From Planctomycetota bacterium (GTDB lineage: Bacteria; Planctomycetota; Phycisphaerae; Sedimentisphaerales; Anaerohalosphaeraceae), in contig DAOVVQ010000002.1 in NCBI GenBank assembly GCA_030637065.1, positions 1 through 33,654 on the forward strand: a stretch of 33,654 bases of DNA, in the 5' to 3' direction. Both the position numbers and the translations under genes were made by a program. Within the stretch, counting starts at the first letter, position 1; each line of letters begins with the position of its first letter. The notes under the pieces were generated by a model that was not told where the DNA came from, ran no database searches, and saw only the letters and a list, made by a program, of their open reading frames with translations. Below, one piece after another: positions 1-9,665 of the stretch.

Positions 1-2
1 AT

Positions 3-995
3 GCCGACGACACCATGACACTTCACCTGCGGCCTGAGACCGCCCAGGGGATCTTTGTAAATTTCAAGAACGTCCTGGACAGCACGCGGGTAAAGCTGCC
101 CTTCGGGATCGCGCAGATAGGAAAATCGTTCCGCAACGAGGTGACAACCAAGGCCTTTATCTTCCGAACCCGCGAATTCGAGCAGGCGGAACTGGAGTTC
201 TTCTGTCAGCCGGGAACCGATGAAGAGTGGTTTAACCACTGGAAAGAGCAGCGGTTCAACTGGTATCTGAGCCTGGGGATAAAGAAGGAAAACCTCCGCT
301 TCCGCGAGCACGATCCCGACGAACTGGCCCACTATGCCAAGGGCTGCGTCGACGTCGAATACAAGTTCCCCTTTGGCTCGGGCGACTGGCAGGAACTCGA
401 GGGAGTTGCCAACCGAACCGATTTCGACCTTCGCCAGCATCAGCGGGGAATGAGAACGATGAACAGTTGGTATGAAAACAACGGCGACCTGTCGAAGATC
501 GAACTGAAAGACGAGGCCGAGGATTACCACAAAGGCCCGCTGTCGTTTTTCGACGAGCAGGAAAAGAAGCGTTACATCCCTTACGTGATCGAACCTTCCG
601 CCGGGATCGACCGCAGCACGTTGGCTTTTCTTGTAGACGCTTACGACGAGGAAGAGGTCAATGGCACAACGCGAAATCTGCTGCGTTTCCATCCCTCTCT
701 GGCCCCCACGAAGGCGGCGATCTTCCCGCTCGTCAAGAAGGACGGTATGCCGGAGATCGCGATGAACATCTACAACGATCTCAAGGGGCTGTTTAATTGT
801 TTCTACGACCAGAAGGGCGCCGTCGGAAAGCGTTACCGCCGCCAGGACGAGGCGGGGACCCCATTCTGCATAACAGTCGACGGCCAGACGAAAGAGGACG
901 GTACGGTAACTCTCAGGGACCGCGACTCGATGGAACAGGTCCGCATAGCGTCCGATCAGGTCAAGACCTGCCTGCGGGAAAAACTCGGTTTATAG
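3..995 (+). CDS. glyS: Glycine--tRNA ligase (single-chain type), C-terminal part; 5' end truncated by window edge
   Basis: The frame is open to the left edge (A-D-D-T-M-T-L-H-L-R-P-E-T-A-Q-G). Class II aaRS sequence LRPETAQGIFVNF, GKSFRNEVTTKAFIFRTREFEQAELEFF, and motif-3-like GIDRSTLAFLVDAY. The ATG at 15 is internal, not the true start. Confidence 0.93.
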   Translation, partial: ADDTMTLHLRPETAQGIFVNFKNVLDSTRVKLPFGIAQIGKSFRNEVTTKAFIFRTREFEQAELEFFCQPGTDEEWFNHWKEQRFNWYLSLGIKKENLRFREHDPDELAHYAKGCVDVEYKFPFGSGDWQELEGVANRTDFDLRQHQRGMRTMNSWYENNGDLSKIELKDEAEDYHKGPLSFFDEQEKKRYIPYVIEPSAGIDRSTLAFLVDAYDEEEVNGTTRNLLRFHPSLAPTKAAIFPLVKKDGMPEIAMNIYNDLKGLFNCFYDQKGAVGKRYRRQDEAGTPFCITVDGQTKEDGTVTLRDRDSMEQVRIASDQVKTCLREKLGL

Positions 996-1193
996 AACGG
1001 CTGCCGCACAGCTTACCTGCCGGCCCGGTTGCAATAAAATATCGTATTTATTCGTCTAAAGGATGGACGGTTCCTGCATTTAACGGTTGGCTGGGAGGGC
1101 CGCCGGGAGAGGGTATGGGGGGCGAAGATGTTCGCTAAAGAGGATATGTCATGGAACAAGGTGAATTGATACGTTTTTAAGCAGGAGAATGCT

Positions 1194-2801
1194 ATGAAGC
1201 GGCGTGATTTTTTGAAGTTTGCAGCCCTTGGCGCAGTGGCGATTGCGGCTGGTTCTGATGCAGCCGCAGCCCGGGACAAGAGACCCAACATCCTGTTCAT
1301 CATGAGCGACGACCATACCAGCCAGGCTGTTGGGGCTTATGGCGGTCGCCTGGCAAAGCTCAATCCGACGCCCACCATCGACGCCTTAGCCAAAGAGGGC
1401 ATGCTTCTGGAGAATGCCTTTTGCACCAATGCGATCTGTACGCCGAGCCGGGCGTGTATCATGACCGGTCAGTACAGCGCGGTCAACGGCTGTCCGACGC
1501 TGAGCGAGGCTTTGCCTCCCGAGCGGCAGTATCTCTCGACCGAGATGCGAAAGGCCGGCTACCTTACCGCCATTATCGGCAAGTGGCATCTCAAGGTCCG
1601 CCCGTCGACGTTCGATTATTACAAGGTTTTGCCCGGCCAGGGGAAATATTTCGATCCGCAATTCTACGAAGGCTCTTTCGGCGATACGAAGGGCACTACG
1701 ATCCAGATGAAGGGTCATTCGTCGGACTGCATTACCGATTCGACACTTCATTGGCTAAAGACCCGCGACAAGACCAGACCGTTTTTTCTTAAGTATCATT
1801 TCAAGGCCCCTCACGACATGTTCCAGAATGCCCCGCGTTACGACAGCTATCTCGAGGACGTTCATATCCCCGAGCCGGACAGCCTGTGGGAGACGGGCAA
1901 TCACGGCTCTATCGCGACGCGCGGACACAATGACGAATTGATCCACAAGATCGGAACGTCCGTCGGCAAGCGAAATCACCGCCGCAATATGGGCAAACAC
2001 ATGAAGGTCGATCAGGAGCTATCCGACAGGGAATACAAAAGCGAGGCCTATCAGCGTTATATGAAGATGTACCTGCGGTGCGTAAAGGGCGTCGACGATA
2101 ACCTGAGACGCGTAGTCGACTATCTCAAAGCCGAGGGCATCTTCGACAACACGGTGATCTTCTACACCGGCGATCAGGGCTTCTATCTCGGCGAGCACGA
2201 CTACATCGACAAACGCTGGGGATACGAAGAGGCGATGCGGATGCCGTTTATCGTTCGCTACCCCAGGAGCATCAAGGCTGGAACGCGGACCGATGCGATC
2301 GTTGAAAATGTCGACTACGGCCCGACGATGCTCGAGTTTGCCGGCGTTAAGACCCCCGGCTATATGCAGGGCCGCAGCTTTAAGTCGATCCTCGAGACGG
2401 GCCGCGAGCCGGACGGCTGGAAGAAGGCGGCGTATTATCACTACTGGATGCACATGGCCCATCACGACAATCCCGGCCACATCGCCATACGCACGAAGCG
2501 TTACAAGCTCATCCTGTTCTATGCTACGGCGATAAAGTCGTCCGAGCCGGATACTCCGCCGGCGTGGGAGTTTTACGACCTCGGCCGCGACCCCGGCGAG
2601 ATGAATAATCAGTACGACAGCCCGGAATACGCCGAGGTCATCGCAAAATTGAAGAAGGAGCTTAAGGCGCTTCGAGCAAAATACAAGGAGGACGATCCGA
2701 AGTTCGCCTTCAACGAGGCGATCGACAGGTTCTGGGACTACGACAAAAAAGACTATCAGGACGCGGTAAAGATATCCCGAGCCATGGCGGGCAAGGACTG
2801 A
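1194..2801 (+). CDS. Sulfatase (family S1, formylglycine-dependent), Tat-exported
   Basis: Tat leader MKRRDFLKFAALGAVAIAAG; RPNILFIMSDDH metal-binding start; C-T-P-S-R-A sulfatase signature; GKWHLK motif; C-terminal YDLGRDPGEMNN. Confidence 0.93.
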   Translation: MKRRDFLKFAALGAVAIAAGSDAAAARDKRPNILFIMSDDHTSQAVGAYGGRLAKLNPTPTIDALAKEGMLLENAFCTNAICTPSRACIMTGQYSAVNGCPTLSEALPPERQYLSTEMRKAGYLTAIIGKWHLKVRPSTFDYYKVLPGQGKYFDPQFYEGSFGDTKGTTIQMKGHSSDCITDSTLHWLKTRDKTRPFFLKYHFKAPHDMFQNAPRYDSYLEDVHIPEPDSLWETGNHGSIATRGHNDELIHKIGTSVGKRNHRRNMGKHMKVDQELSDREYKSEAYQRYMKMYLRCVKGVDDNLRRVVDYLKAEGIFDNTVIFYTGDQGFYLGEHDYIDKRWGYEEAMRMPFIVRYPRSIKAGTRTDAIVENVDYGPTMLEFAGVKTPGYMQGRSFKSILETGREPDGWKKAAYYHYWMHMAHHDNPGHIAIRTKRYKLILFYATAIKSSEPDTPPAWEFYDLGRDPGEMNNQYDSPEYAEVIAKLKKELKALRAKYKEDDPKFAFNEAIDRFWDYDKKDYQDAVKISRAMAGKD

Positions 2802-2853
2802 AACCGGCAGGGAAGGGTTTAGCAGGGCGTATCGTTTGGCAGGAAGGCGTAAA

Positions 2854-3966
2854 ATGCGTCAAAAGGTGCCGGATAACCCGAATCGATCTATTCGTCAGGG
2901 CCCAAAGCAGTCGCCCTGGAACGGGAGGCCCACCGGCTCAGCCGGACTAAAGACAACCGGCCTGATCGCCGAATCGGATCGGCTCCGGACGGCCTGGACG
3001 CAGTACGAATCGGATCTGCTGGACCGCTACCTCGTAACCGGCGTCGAGGACCCGCGGATCAACCTGCAAAGCATCATAAGCAGGGCGTTTCTTATCGATG
3101 CGATCCGGCCGGACGATTTTACCGGCCTTGTGCAGGAGGAGTTTCGCTTCAGTATCTGTCTGAACTTTATCCTGCATATTCTCATGACCGGGTGTTTTCA
3201 GGCAAGTCGCAAATCGATTTTAGATGCGATCGTTCAGGACCGGCAGGCTTATGGCGATGTCGTGATCCCGTCCTACCTCCGGCGATGCTTCGAGTTGATC
3301 TCCGGCGAAAAGCGGGATATACCGGACTATATCGCCCAGGCTCTTACTCGATCCGCTTCGGGTGAGAACAGCTACCTGCCCGATGGGGCCCTTTCGACGT
3401 TCGAGCATATCTGGGGCAGGGAGCTATCGTTCCATGGCGAAGCGAAAAGCATATCGGTGCTGGAGCCCGCCTGCGGATCGGCGAATGACTATCGTTACCT
3501 GCATTCCTTCGGCGTCTCTAAGTTCCTGGACTATACCGGATTTGACATCTGTGCCAAGAATATCGCCAACGCGCGTCGCCGGTTCCCGACAGTGGATTTC
3601 GAGGTCGGAAACGTTCTTGACATCCCAGCCGATGACAAATCTTATGACTATCTTTTTGTGCACGATATCTTCGAGCATCTCTCTCCCGCGGCGGTCGATA
3701 TCGCGCTGGCCGAGATTTGCCGTGTAACCCGCAAAGAGGCGTGTCTGTCCTTTTTTAACATGGCTGACATTGACGAGCATGTTGTCGAGCCCGCGGGGCT
3801 GTACTACTGGAATACGCTGAGCGTTAAGAAAGTTCGCCGGGTTCTGATGGATTCGGCCTGCGATATCGATGTAGTCCATATCGATACTTTCCTGAGGGAC
3901 AACTACGATTGCGATGATTATCACAACAAGGAAGCTTATACGCTTATGGTTTCGTTCGATGCCTGA
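2854..3966 (+). CDS. Class I SAM-dependent methyltransferase with about 190-aa N-terminal extension
   Basis: Motif I VLEPACGSANDYRYL, motif II YTGFDICAKNIANARRRFP, motif IV DKSYDYLFVHDIFEHLSP. The track start (2836, TTG) is less likely than ATG 2854, which has AGGAAGG about 6 nt upstream. Confidence 0.8.
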   Translation: MRQKVPDNPNRSIRQGPKQSPWNGRPTGSAGLKTTGLIAESDRLRTAWTQYESDLLDRYLVTGVEDPRINLQSIISRAFLIDAIRPDDFTGLVQEEFRFSICLNFILHILMTGCFQASRKSILDAIVQDRQAYGDVVIPSYLRRCFELISGEKRDIPDYIAQALTRSASGENSYLPDGALSTFEHIWGRELSFHGEAKSISVLEPACGSANDYRYLHSFGVSKFLDYTGFDICAKNIANARRRFPTVDFEVGNVLDIPADDKSYDYLFVHDIFEHLSPAAVDIALAEICRVTRKEACLSFFNMADIDEHVVEPAGLYYWNTLSVKKVRRVLMDSACDIDVVHIDTFLRDNYDCDDYHNKEAYTLMVSFDA

Positions 3967-4079
3967 TAGACCGCGGGATATTGCGATTTTACGCGGGCAT
4001 CGCCAATGATTCTTATTGAAATAAAGCTCATTCGCGTTTAGAATCGGGTTTTTGGTCTTTCGAAAAGGAGGTCTCTGTT

Positions 4080-4904
4080 ATGGCGAAGATCGGCATTGGG
4101 ATCAATCTTGAATTTGTTCGTCACGGCGACAAGTCCTTCGAGTGGGGCGTTGCCAAGGCTGCGGAGTTGGGTTATGAGTACGTCGAACCCCTCGTCCACT
4201 GGGGCCGCGAGCTGCTCAGCGAGGCGGGCTACTTCCACAGTGTTTCGATGTTAGACGATCCCTTCCGCATCAAGAGCGTTTGTGAAAAGCACGGCGTAAA
4301 GTGTTCGGGTCTGAGCGCCCATTCGCCGCTGTGCAAGCCGGAGATCAGCGTCGAGTACCTAAAGCAGGCCATTCGTTTTGCCGCTGAGATCGGCGCACCG
4401 GTCGTCAATACCGACGAGGGGCCCAAACCGGACTGGACTACCGAAGACGAAGATTATGTCCTGATGCGATACACACTTGGCGAAGCGGCTAAGGTTGCCG
4501 AACCGCGCGGGATACTTATCGGCCTCGAGCAACACCAGCAGTACAGCAAGACGCCCGACGGGCTCGATCGCATCTACAACCTGGTCGACTCGCCGGCGAT
4601 CGGCATCAATTTTGATACCGGCAACAGCTATCTTGCCGGCCAGGACTCTTACGCCTGGCTTCAGCGCGTAAAAGACCGCCTCGTGCATTTGCACGCCAAG
4701 GACATCTCCGTCGAGCAGTCCGAGGACGAGCGCGGCAAGGTTACCGGTACGCCGGTGGGCTGCGCCTGCGGCCAGGGCGTTATCGACTGGGAAAAGGTCA
4801 TCGCAATATGCAATAAAACAGATAGAGACATCGTCTTTTCAGTAGAGTGCGGAACGGTCGAGCAGGCGGCTGGGAGCATCGAACATCTGCGTAAATTGCT
4901 CTGA
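4080..4904 (+). CDS. Sugar phosphate isomerase/epimerase family (xylose isomerase-like TIM barrel), cytoplasmic
   Basis: KAAELGYEYVEPLVHWG, GLSAHSPL, NFDTGNSYLAGQD, LVHLHAKDIS; no signal peptide; strong Shine-Dalgarno AAGGAGGT at 4065-4072. Confidence 0.85.
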   Translation: MAKIGIGINLEFVRHGDKSFEWGVAKAAELGYEYVEPLVHWGRELLSEAGYFHSVSMLDDPFRIKSVCEKHGVKCSGLSAHSPLCKPEISVEYLKQAIRFAAEIGAPVVNTDEGPKPDWTTEDEDYVLMRYTLGEAAKVAEPRGILIGLEQHQQYSKTPDGLDRIYNLVDSPAIGINFDTGNSYLAGQDSYAWLQRVKDRLVHLHAKDISVEQSEDERGKVTGTPVGCACGQGVIDWEKVIAICNKTDRDIVFSVECGTVEQAAGSIEHLRKLL

Positions 4905-4967
4905 TACAGGAGATAATCATAAAATAAGGTAGGGTGGCCCCTGGCCCACGCGGTTCTGACATGGAGT

Positions 4968-6341
4968 ATGATTATGAAGACACGCAAAATAACACGTCGG
5001 CGTATGCTAAAGGCCGGTTCGGCGATCGCCGCAGCCACAGCCGTACCGACAATCGTTCCGTCGACCGTTTTTGGCAAAAATGCGCCGAGTAACCGTGTTA
5101 CCGTGGCCCAGATAGGCGCCGGCGGTCGCGGCAATATCCATTTAAGGTCATATCTACAACTGCCAGGCGCCCAGATCGTGGCGGTCTGCGATTGTTACGG
5201 CTCGCGCATGGAAAAGGCGGTCGAACTCGTTAACCAGCAATATGCCGGGCGTTTTGACAAAGCCGGGTATTCCGGCTGCGAAATGACCGGCGATTTTCTG
5301 GAATTATTAAAACGCGATGACATCGATGCCTTTTCCATTGCCACGCCGGACCACTGGCACGTGCCGATCGCCATCGCAGCCGTCCGCGCCGGCAAAGATG
5401 TCTACGTCGAAAAGCCCCTTGGCGTAGCTGTCGCCTGGAACCAGGCATTAAGGGCCGCTGTGAAGCGTTACGGCGCGGTCTTGCAATACGGCACCCAGCA
5501 GCGCTCAAGCCGCAACTTCCGATTCGCCTGCGAGTTGACACGCAACGAGTATATCGGCAAGCTCGAGCGCATCGAGGCGTGGTGTCCGGGTATTTTGCAG
5601 CAGTATGGTAGCTTCAATGTCAAGCAATATGGCTCGACGGCCCCTGCCCCGGTCCCCGACGACCTGGATTTCGACCGCTGGACCGGCCCAGCCCCCAGAG
5701 CTGCCTACACCGTGGATCGCTGCACAAAGTTCGGCACGTATCACATTTACGATTACGCCCTGGGTTTCATAGCCGGATGGGGCGCTCACCCGCTGGATAT
5801 CGCGCAGTGGGGCAACGACACCGACGATACCGCCCCCGTCTACTACGAAGGCAAAGGCGAAATCCCCTCCGAAGGGCTCTACGACACCACCTCGACATGG
5901 GATATTAGCTGCGAGTATGCAAACAGTATCAAAATGCGGTTCATGGATTGGCGCATCGCAGAGCCGATAGTTTCTGACTACCGAAAGTTCACCGCCCACG
6001 GCACCACGTTTTTCGGCACCAAAGGCTGGGTCAGCGTCGACCGCGGCGGCATCTATGCGAGCAAGCCGTCTCTTCTTAATATCAAACTCAAACCCAATGA
6101 CGAGCACCTCTACGAAAGCAACGATCAATTCGGCAATTTCATCGAGTGCGTAAAGACCCGGGCAAAAACCATTAGCCCGGTCGGCGCCGCCGTGCAATCG
6201 GATATCATTTCGCACCTCAGCGATATCTGCATCCGGACGGGCCGCCCGATACGGTGGGACCCCAAAAAGGAAGAAATTATCAATGACCCCCAGGCGAGCA
6301 CAATGCTCAACCGGTCGTGCCGGGCGCCCTGGAGTGTATAA
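4968..6341 (+). CDS. Gfo/Idh/MocA family oxidoreductase, Tat-exported
   Basis: Tat leader KTRKITRRRMLKAGSAIAAATA; Rossmann VTVAQIGAGGRG; EKPLG motif; ATPDHWHVPIAIAAVRAGKDVYVEKPL. Confidence 0.92.
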   Translation: MIMKTRKITRRRMLKAGSAIAAATAVPTIVPSTVFGKNAPSNRVTVAQIGAGGRGNIHLRSYLQLPGAQIVAVCDCYGSRMEKAVELVNQQYAGRFDKAGYSGCEMTGDFLELLKRDDIDAFSIATPDHWHVPIAIAAVRAGKDVYVEKPLGVAVAWNQALRAAVKRYGAVLQYGTQQRSSRNFRFACELTRNEYIGKLERIEAWCPGILQQYGSFNVKQYGSTAPAPVPDDLDFDRWTGPAPRAAYTVDRCTKFGTYHIYDYALGFIAGWGAHPLDIAQWGNDTDDTAPVYYEGKGEIPSEGLYDTTSTWDISCEYANSIKMRFMDWRIAEPIVSDYRKFTAHGTTFFGTKGWVSVDRGGIYASKPSLLNIKLKPNDEHLYESNDQFGNFIECVKTRAKTISPVGAAVQSDIISHLSDICIRTGRPIRWDPKKEEIINDPQASTMLNRSCRAPWSV

Positions 6342-6407
6342 AGTTATTCAAACTGACCGATTTGATGTACAGGCATTTTTAGCATCGAAAAAACTGAATT
6401 ATTCATT

Positions 6408-9400
6408 ATGCAAAAAACGAAGCAAATATGGAGTGTCTTGATCCTCCTTGTTCTCGCAACGTCTGGTTGGGCGCAGGGCGAAGGAGGAGTGCGGGTTGAA
6501 AAGCACGCCTCGGAAATGAAGACTGTGCGGGCGAGAACCGCTCGGGAAATTATCAACACAAGTGGTTTCACGGGTGGTCTTGTCGTGCATGTCGGGCCAG
6601 GCGACGGTGCGTTTACCTCTGAATTGTTCGCGAACGACCGTTGCGTTGTCCAGGGGCTCTACAGCGATGGAGACCTTGTCGGCGCCGCCCGCAAAAAGAT
6701 CGCAAAACAGGGCCTGTACGGCAAAGTGTCGGTCCGACATTGGGACAAGGACTATCTCCCCTACGCGGACAACCTCGTAAACCTCCTGGTCGTCGCCGGC
6801 CCCGGTGATGTCTCCATGGACGATGTTTTCATGAATGAGGCGATGCGTGTGCTGGCACCGCTTGGATCGGCTTTCACCAAGTCGGGCGATAGTTGGGCCA
6901 GGACGGTCAAGCCGTGGCCGAAAGAGATCGACGAATGGACCCATTATTTGCACGGGCCGGACAACAACGCCGTTGCGCAAGACAAAGTCGTCGGCCTGCC
7001 GAGGCGAGTGCAGTGGATCGGCTTTCCAAAATTCGCCCGCAGTCACGACCACCTGGCAACCGTCAGCGCGATGGTCTCGGCCCGAGGGCGGCTTTTTTAC
7101 ATTATCGACGAGGGGCTGACGAGCGATATCCGCATGCCGCCGAGATGGCGTCTGGTGGCCCGGGACGCCTTCAACGGTACGGTCCTGTGGAAGCGATCGG
7201 TCGATCGTTGGACGAACCATTTGCGCCGATTTCGCTCTGGCCCGCCGGACTTGCCGTTCCGGCTGGTCGCGGTGGGAGAGCGTGTGTATGTGGCCTTGGG
7301 GGAAGGCAAGCCGGTCGTGGCGTTGGAGGCGGCGAGCGGAAAAACAGTGACGACGTATAAAGGCTCGGAAAATGCGAGACAGATCATTCGTGCCGCGGAC
7401 TGTTTGATCGTGCAGGTCGGCGTCGATCGGGAGACGGTTCGTAAGCCCCCCGAGGACGGCGAATCGGTCCGCGCAAGCATCCTGGCGTCGAATCCTGAAA
7501 CGGGAGAGCGGCTTTGGCGCAAGGAAATCAACGTTGGGATGTTTTCCCCTCTGGTGGTGTCGGGCGATGCCTTGTTGTACCAGACAAGGGAGCGTCTTGT
7601 GTGTCTGGAATTGAAAACAGGTGACGAGAAATGGAGAAAGGTCCGCAACGTTAATATTAATAATACGAGTTGGGCGTCGCTAACGTTGACCGCTCACAAG
7701 AACATCGTGTATGTTGCCGACTTCAGCAAACTCACCGCATTTCCCGTCGAGGATGGCGCGGCCCTTTGGGAATGTTCAAGCGCGCCGGGATTTGCTTCGC
7801 CCCCCGATATTTTCGTGATCAACGATTTGCTCTGGCGCGGGTATACGAAGAATAGAGGATCCGCGGATTTCGGGCAGGGCCTCAATGCGAGAACGGGGAA
7901 AATCGAGAAGACTATCGCCACGGAAAAGGCGTGGGAATATCCCACACTGGCACATCATCGTTGCTATCGCCCCAAAGCGACCAGTCGCTTCATCCTGTCC
8001 AGCCGGTCGGGAGTTGAGTTTATCGACGTCGAGTCCGGCAAGATCGATCTCAATCACGCGGTGCGTGGGACCTGTCAGTATGGAGTGATGCCGAGCAACG
8101 GCCTCTTGTACGCCCCGCCCCACTCCTGTGCCTGCAATATCAAGACGATGGCAAAAGGCATATACGCATTCGGCCCGCCGGCCCGCGGGGCACCGAAACC
8201 GAGCGCGGAGGATTCTCGTTTTGAAAAAGGACCCGCCTACGAAAGCATTCGCAACTCGCAACTTGCAATTAACAATTCCTCCGACTGGCCGACATTTCGC
8301 CATGACAACGCGCGAAGCGCACGCACCGCAAGCAAGGTGCCGCACGATCTCCGGCAGATGTGGACGTCGAAGCCGGGCGGACGGCTATCGAGCCCTGTTG
8401 CCAGCGATGGGAAAGTTTTCGTCGCCGCGGTCGATACGCATACGGTTCACGCTTTGGACGCGGCAAGCGGCGCATCGCTATGGTCGCACACCGGCGGCGG
8501 ACGCATCGATTCCCCGCCCACGATATACAAAAACAGGGTCTTCTTCGGCTCGGCCGACGGCTGGGTCACCTCTCTTCTCGCGGCGGACGGAGCGCTCGTC
8601 TGGCGTTTTCGCGCCGCCCCGGAGGAGCGCACTGTCATGGTACGCGGACAACTGGAATCCGCATGGCCCATTCATGGCAGCGTCCTTATTAAGGACGATA
8701 CGCTTATTGTCGCTGCGGGGCGATCGTCCTACCTCGATGGCGGTATAACCGTCTACCGTCTTGACCCGAGCACCGGAAAAAAACTCTCGCAAACCACCTT
8801 ATACAGCCTCGATGCAAAAACCGGGGAGCAACCGGACGGCGGCGTCGATCTGCGCGGCGTTTTGAACGACGTCCTTTCCGTCTCCGGAGGATCGGTATAC
8901 ATGCGGCATTTGAAAATCAATTTCGAGACTGGCGACGATCTCGGGGTCGGGCCGCCGCATTTATTTGCCCCCACAGGGTTCCTGGACGACACCTGGTGGC
9001 ATCGTTCCTATTGGATTTATGGATCGGACCCGGTCTGCATGCCTCCCGTTAATGAATCGGGATGGCAGATCTGGCCGCGTGTGGGCAATATGGTTCCTTC
9101 CGGACGCATTCTTTCGCTGGGCGAGGAGACGGTTTATGGCTACGGCCGCGACAAATATCCGGGCGGAGGCACGGGGCAAATTGTCGGGGGCGAAAAGTAT
9201 CACTTATTCGCTGCCGAAAAGAGGCCCTTTGAGCCGCTGCCAAGTAATAAAGAAAATCAACACCTCCGCTATGGGCGATCGGGCACAGCCCTCGGCCTCA
9301 AAGTAACCGAGCGAGACAAACAGCATGGCGCGCCGGGTTTACACCGCAACCTCTGGAGCCAAACCGTGCCTGTTTTTGTCAGGGCGCTCGCGTTGGCCGA

Positions 9401-9665
9401 TACGACTTTGTTATTGGCAGGTCCGCCGGAAAGGGCCGAAATGAGAAGTGACAGCATGACGTTCACGGAACCTGATAAAGCAGAGGCCGCCTTCCTGGGG
9501 CGGCAAGGGGCGTCACTGTTGTTGGTTGATGCGGCGGAGGGAAAACAATTGGCTGAATATGAATTGGAATCGTCTCCGGTTTTTGACGGTATGATTGCCG
9601 CCCGGGGCCGTATTTTTGTTTCTTTGGAAAACGGTTCGATCGTGTGTTTTGGTAAATATCGCTGA
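6408..9665 (+). CDS. Exported multidomain protein: N-terminal methyltransferase-like domain followed by two PQQ-binding-like beta-propeller modules
   Basis: Sec-type signal MQKTKQIWSVLILLVLATSGWAQ; MTase-like VVHVGPGDGAFTSEL...LYSDGDLVGAARKKI...LPYADNLVNLLVV; propeller repeats such as VYVALGEGKPVVALEAASGKTV and VFVAAVDTHTVHALDAASGASLWSH; second module starts at DWPTFRHDNARSA. Confidence 0.82.
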   Translation: MQKTKQIWSVLILLVLATSGWAQGEGGVRVEKHASEMKTVRARTAREIINTSGFTGGLVVHVGPGDGAFTSELFANDRCVVQGLYSDGDLVGAARKKIAKQGLYGKVSVRHWDKDYLPYADNLVNLLVVAGPGDVSMDDVFMNEAMRVLAPLGSAFTKSGDSWARTVKPWPKEIDEWTHYLHGPDNNAVAQDKVVGLPRRVQWIGFPKFARSHDHLATVSAMVSARGRLFYIIDEGLTSDIRMPPRWRLVARDAFNGTVLWKRSVDRWTNHLRRFRSGPPDLPFRLVAVGERVYVALGEGKPVVALEAASGKTVTTYKGSENARQIIRAADCLIVQVGVDRETVRKPPEDGESVRASILASNPETGERLWRKEINVGMFSPLVVSGDALLYQTRERLVCLELKTGDEKWRKVRNVNINNTSWASLTLTAHKNIVYVADFSKLTAFPVEDGAALWECSSAPGFASPPDIFVINDLLWRGYTKNRGSADFGQGLNARTGKIEKTIATEKAWEYPTLAHHRCYRPKATSRFILSSRSGVEFIDVESGKIDLNHAVRGTCQYGVMPSNGLLYAPPHSCACNIKTMAKGIYAFGPPARGAPKPSAEDSRFEKGPAYESIRNSQLAINNSSDWPTFRHDNARSARTASKVPHDLRQMWTSKPGGRLSSPVASDGKVFVAAVDTHTVHALDAASGASLWSHTGGGRIDSPPTIYKNRVFFGSADGWVTSLLAADGALVWRFRAAPEERTVMVRGQLESAWPIHGSVLIKDDTLIVAAGRSSYLDGGITVYRLDPSTGKKLSQTTLYSLDAKTGEQPDGGVDLRGVLNDVLSVSGGSVYMRHLKINFETGDDLGVGPPHLFAPTGFLDDTWWHRSYWIYGSDPVCMPPVNESGWQIWPRVGNMVPSGRILSLGEETVYGYGRDKYPGGGTGQIVGGEKYHLFAAEKRPFEPLPSNKENQHLRYGRSGTALGLKVTERDKQHGAPGLHRNLWSQTVPVFVRALALADTTLLLAGPPERAEMRSDSMTFTEPDKAEAAFLGRQGASLLLVDAAEGKQLAEYELESSPVFDGMIAARGRIFVSLENGSIVCFGKYR

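Noticed and set aside
6399-7220. Antisense ORF (273 aa, minus) over the start of the propeller gene
   Set aside because: Overlaps signal peptide and MTase region of a supported CDS; no domain signature.
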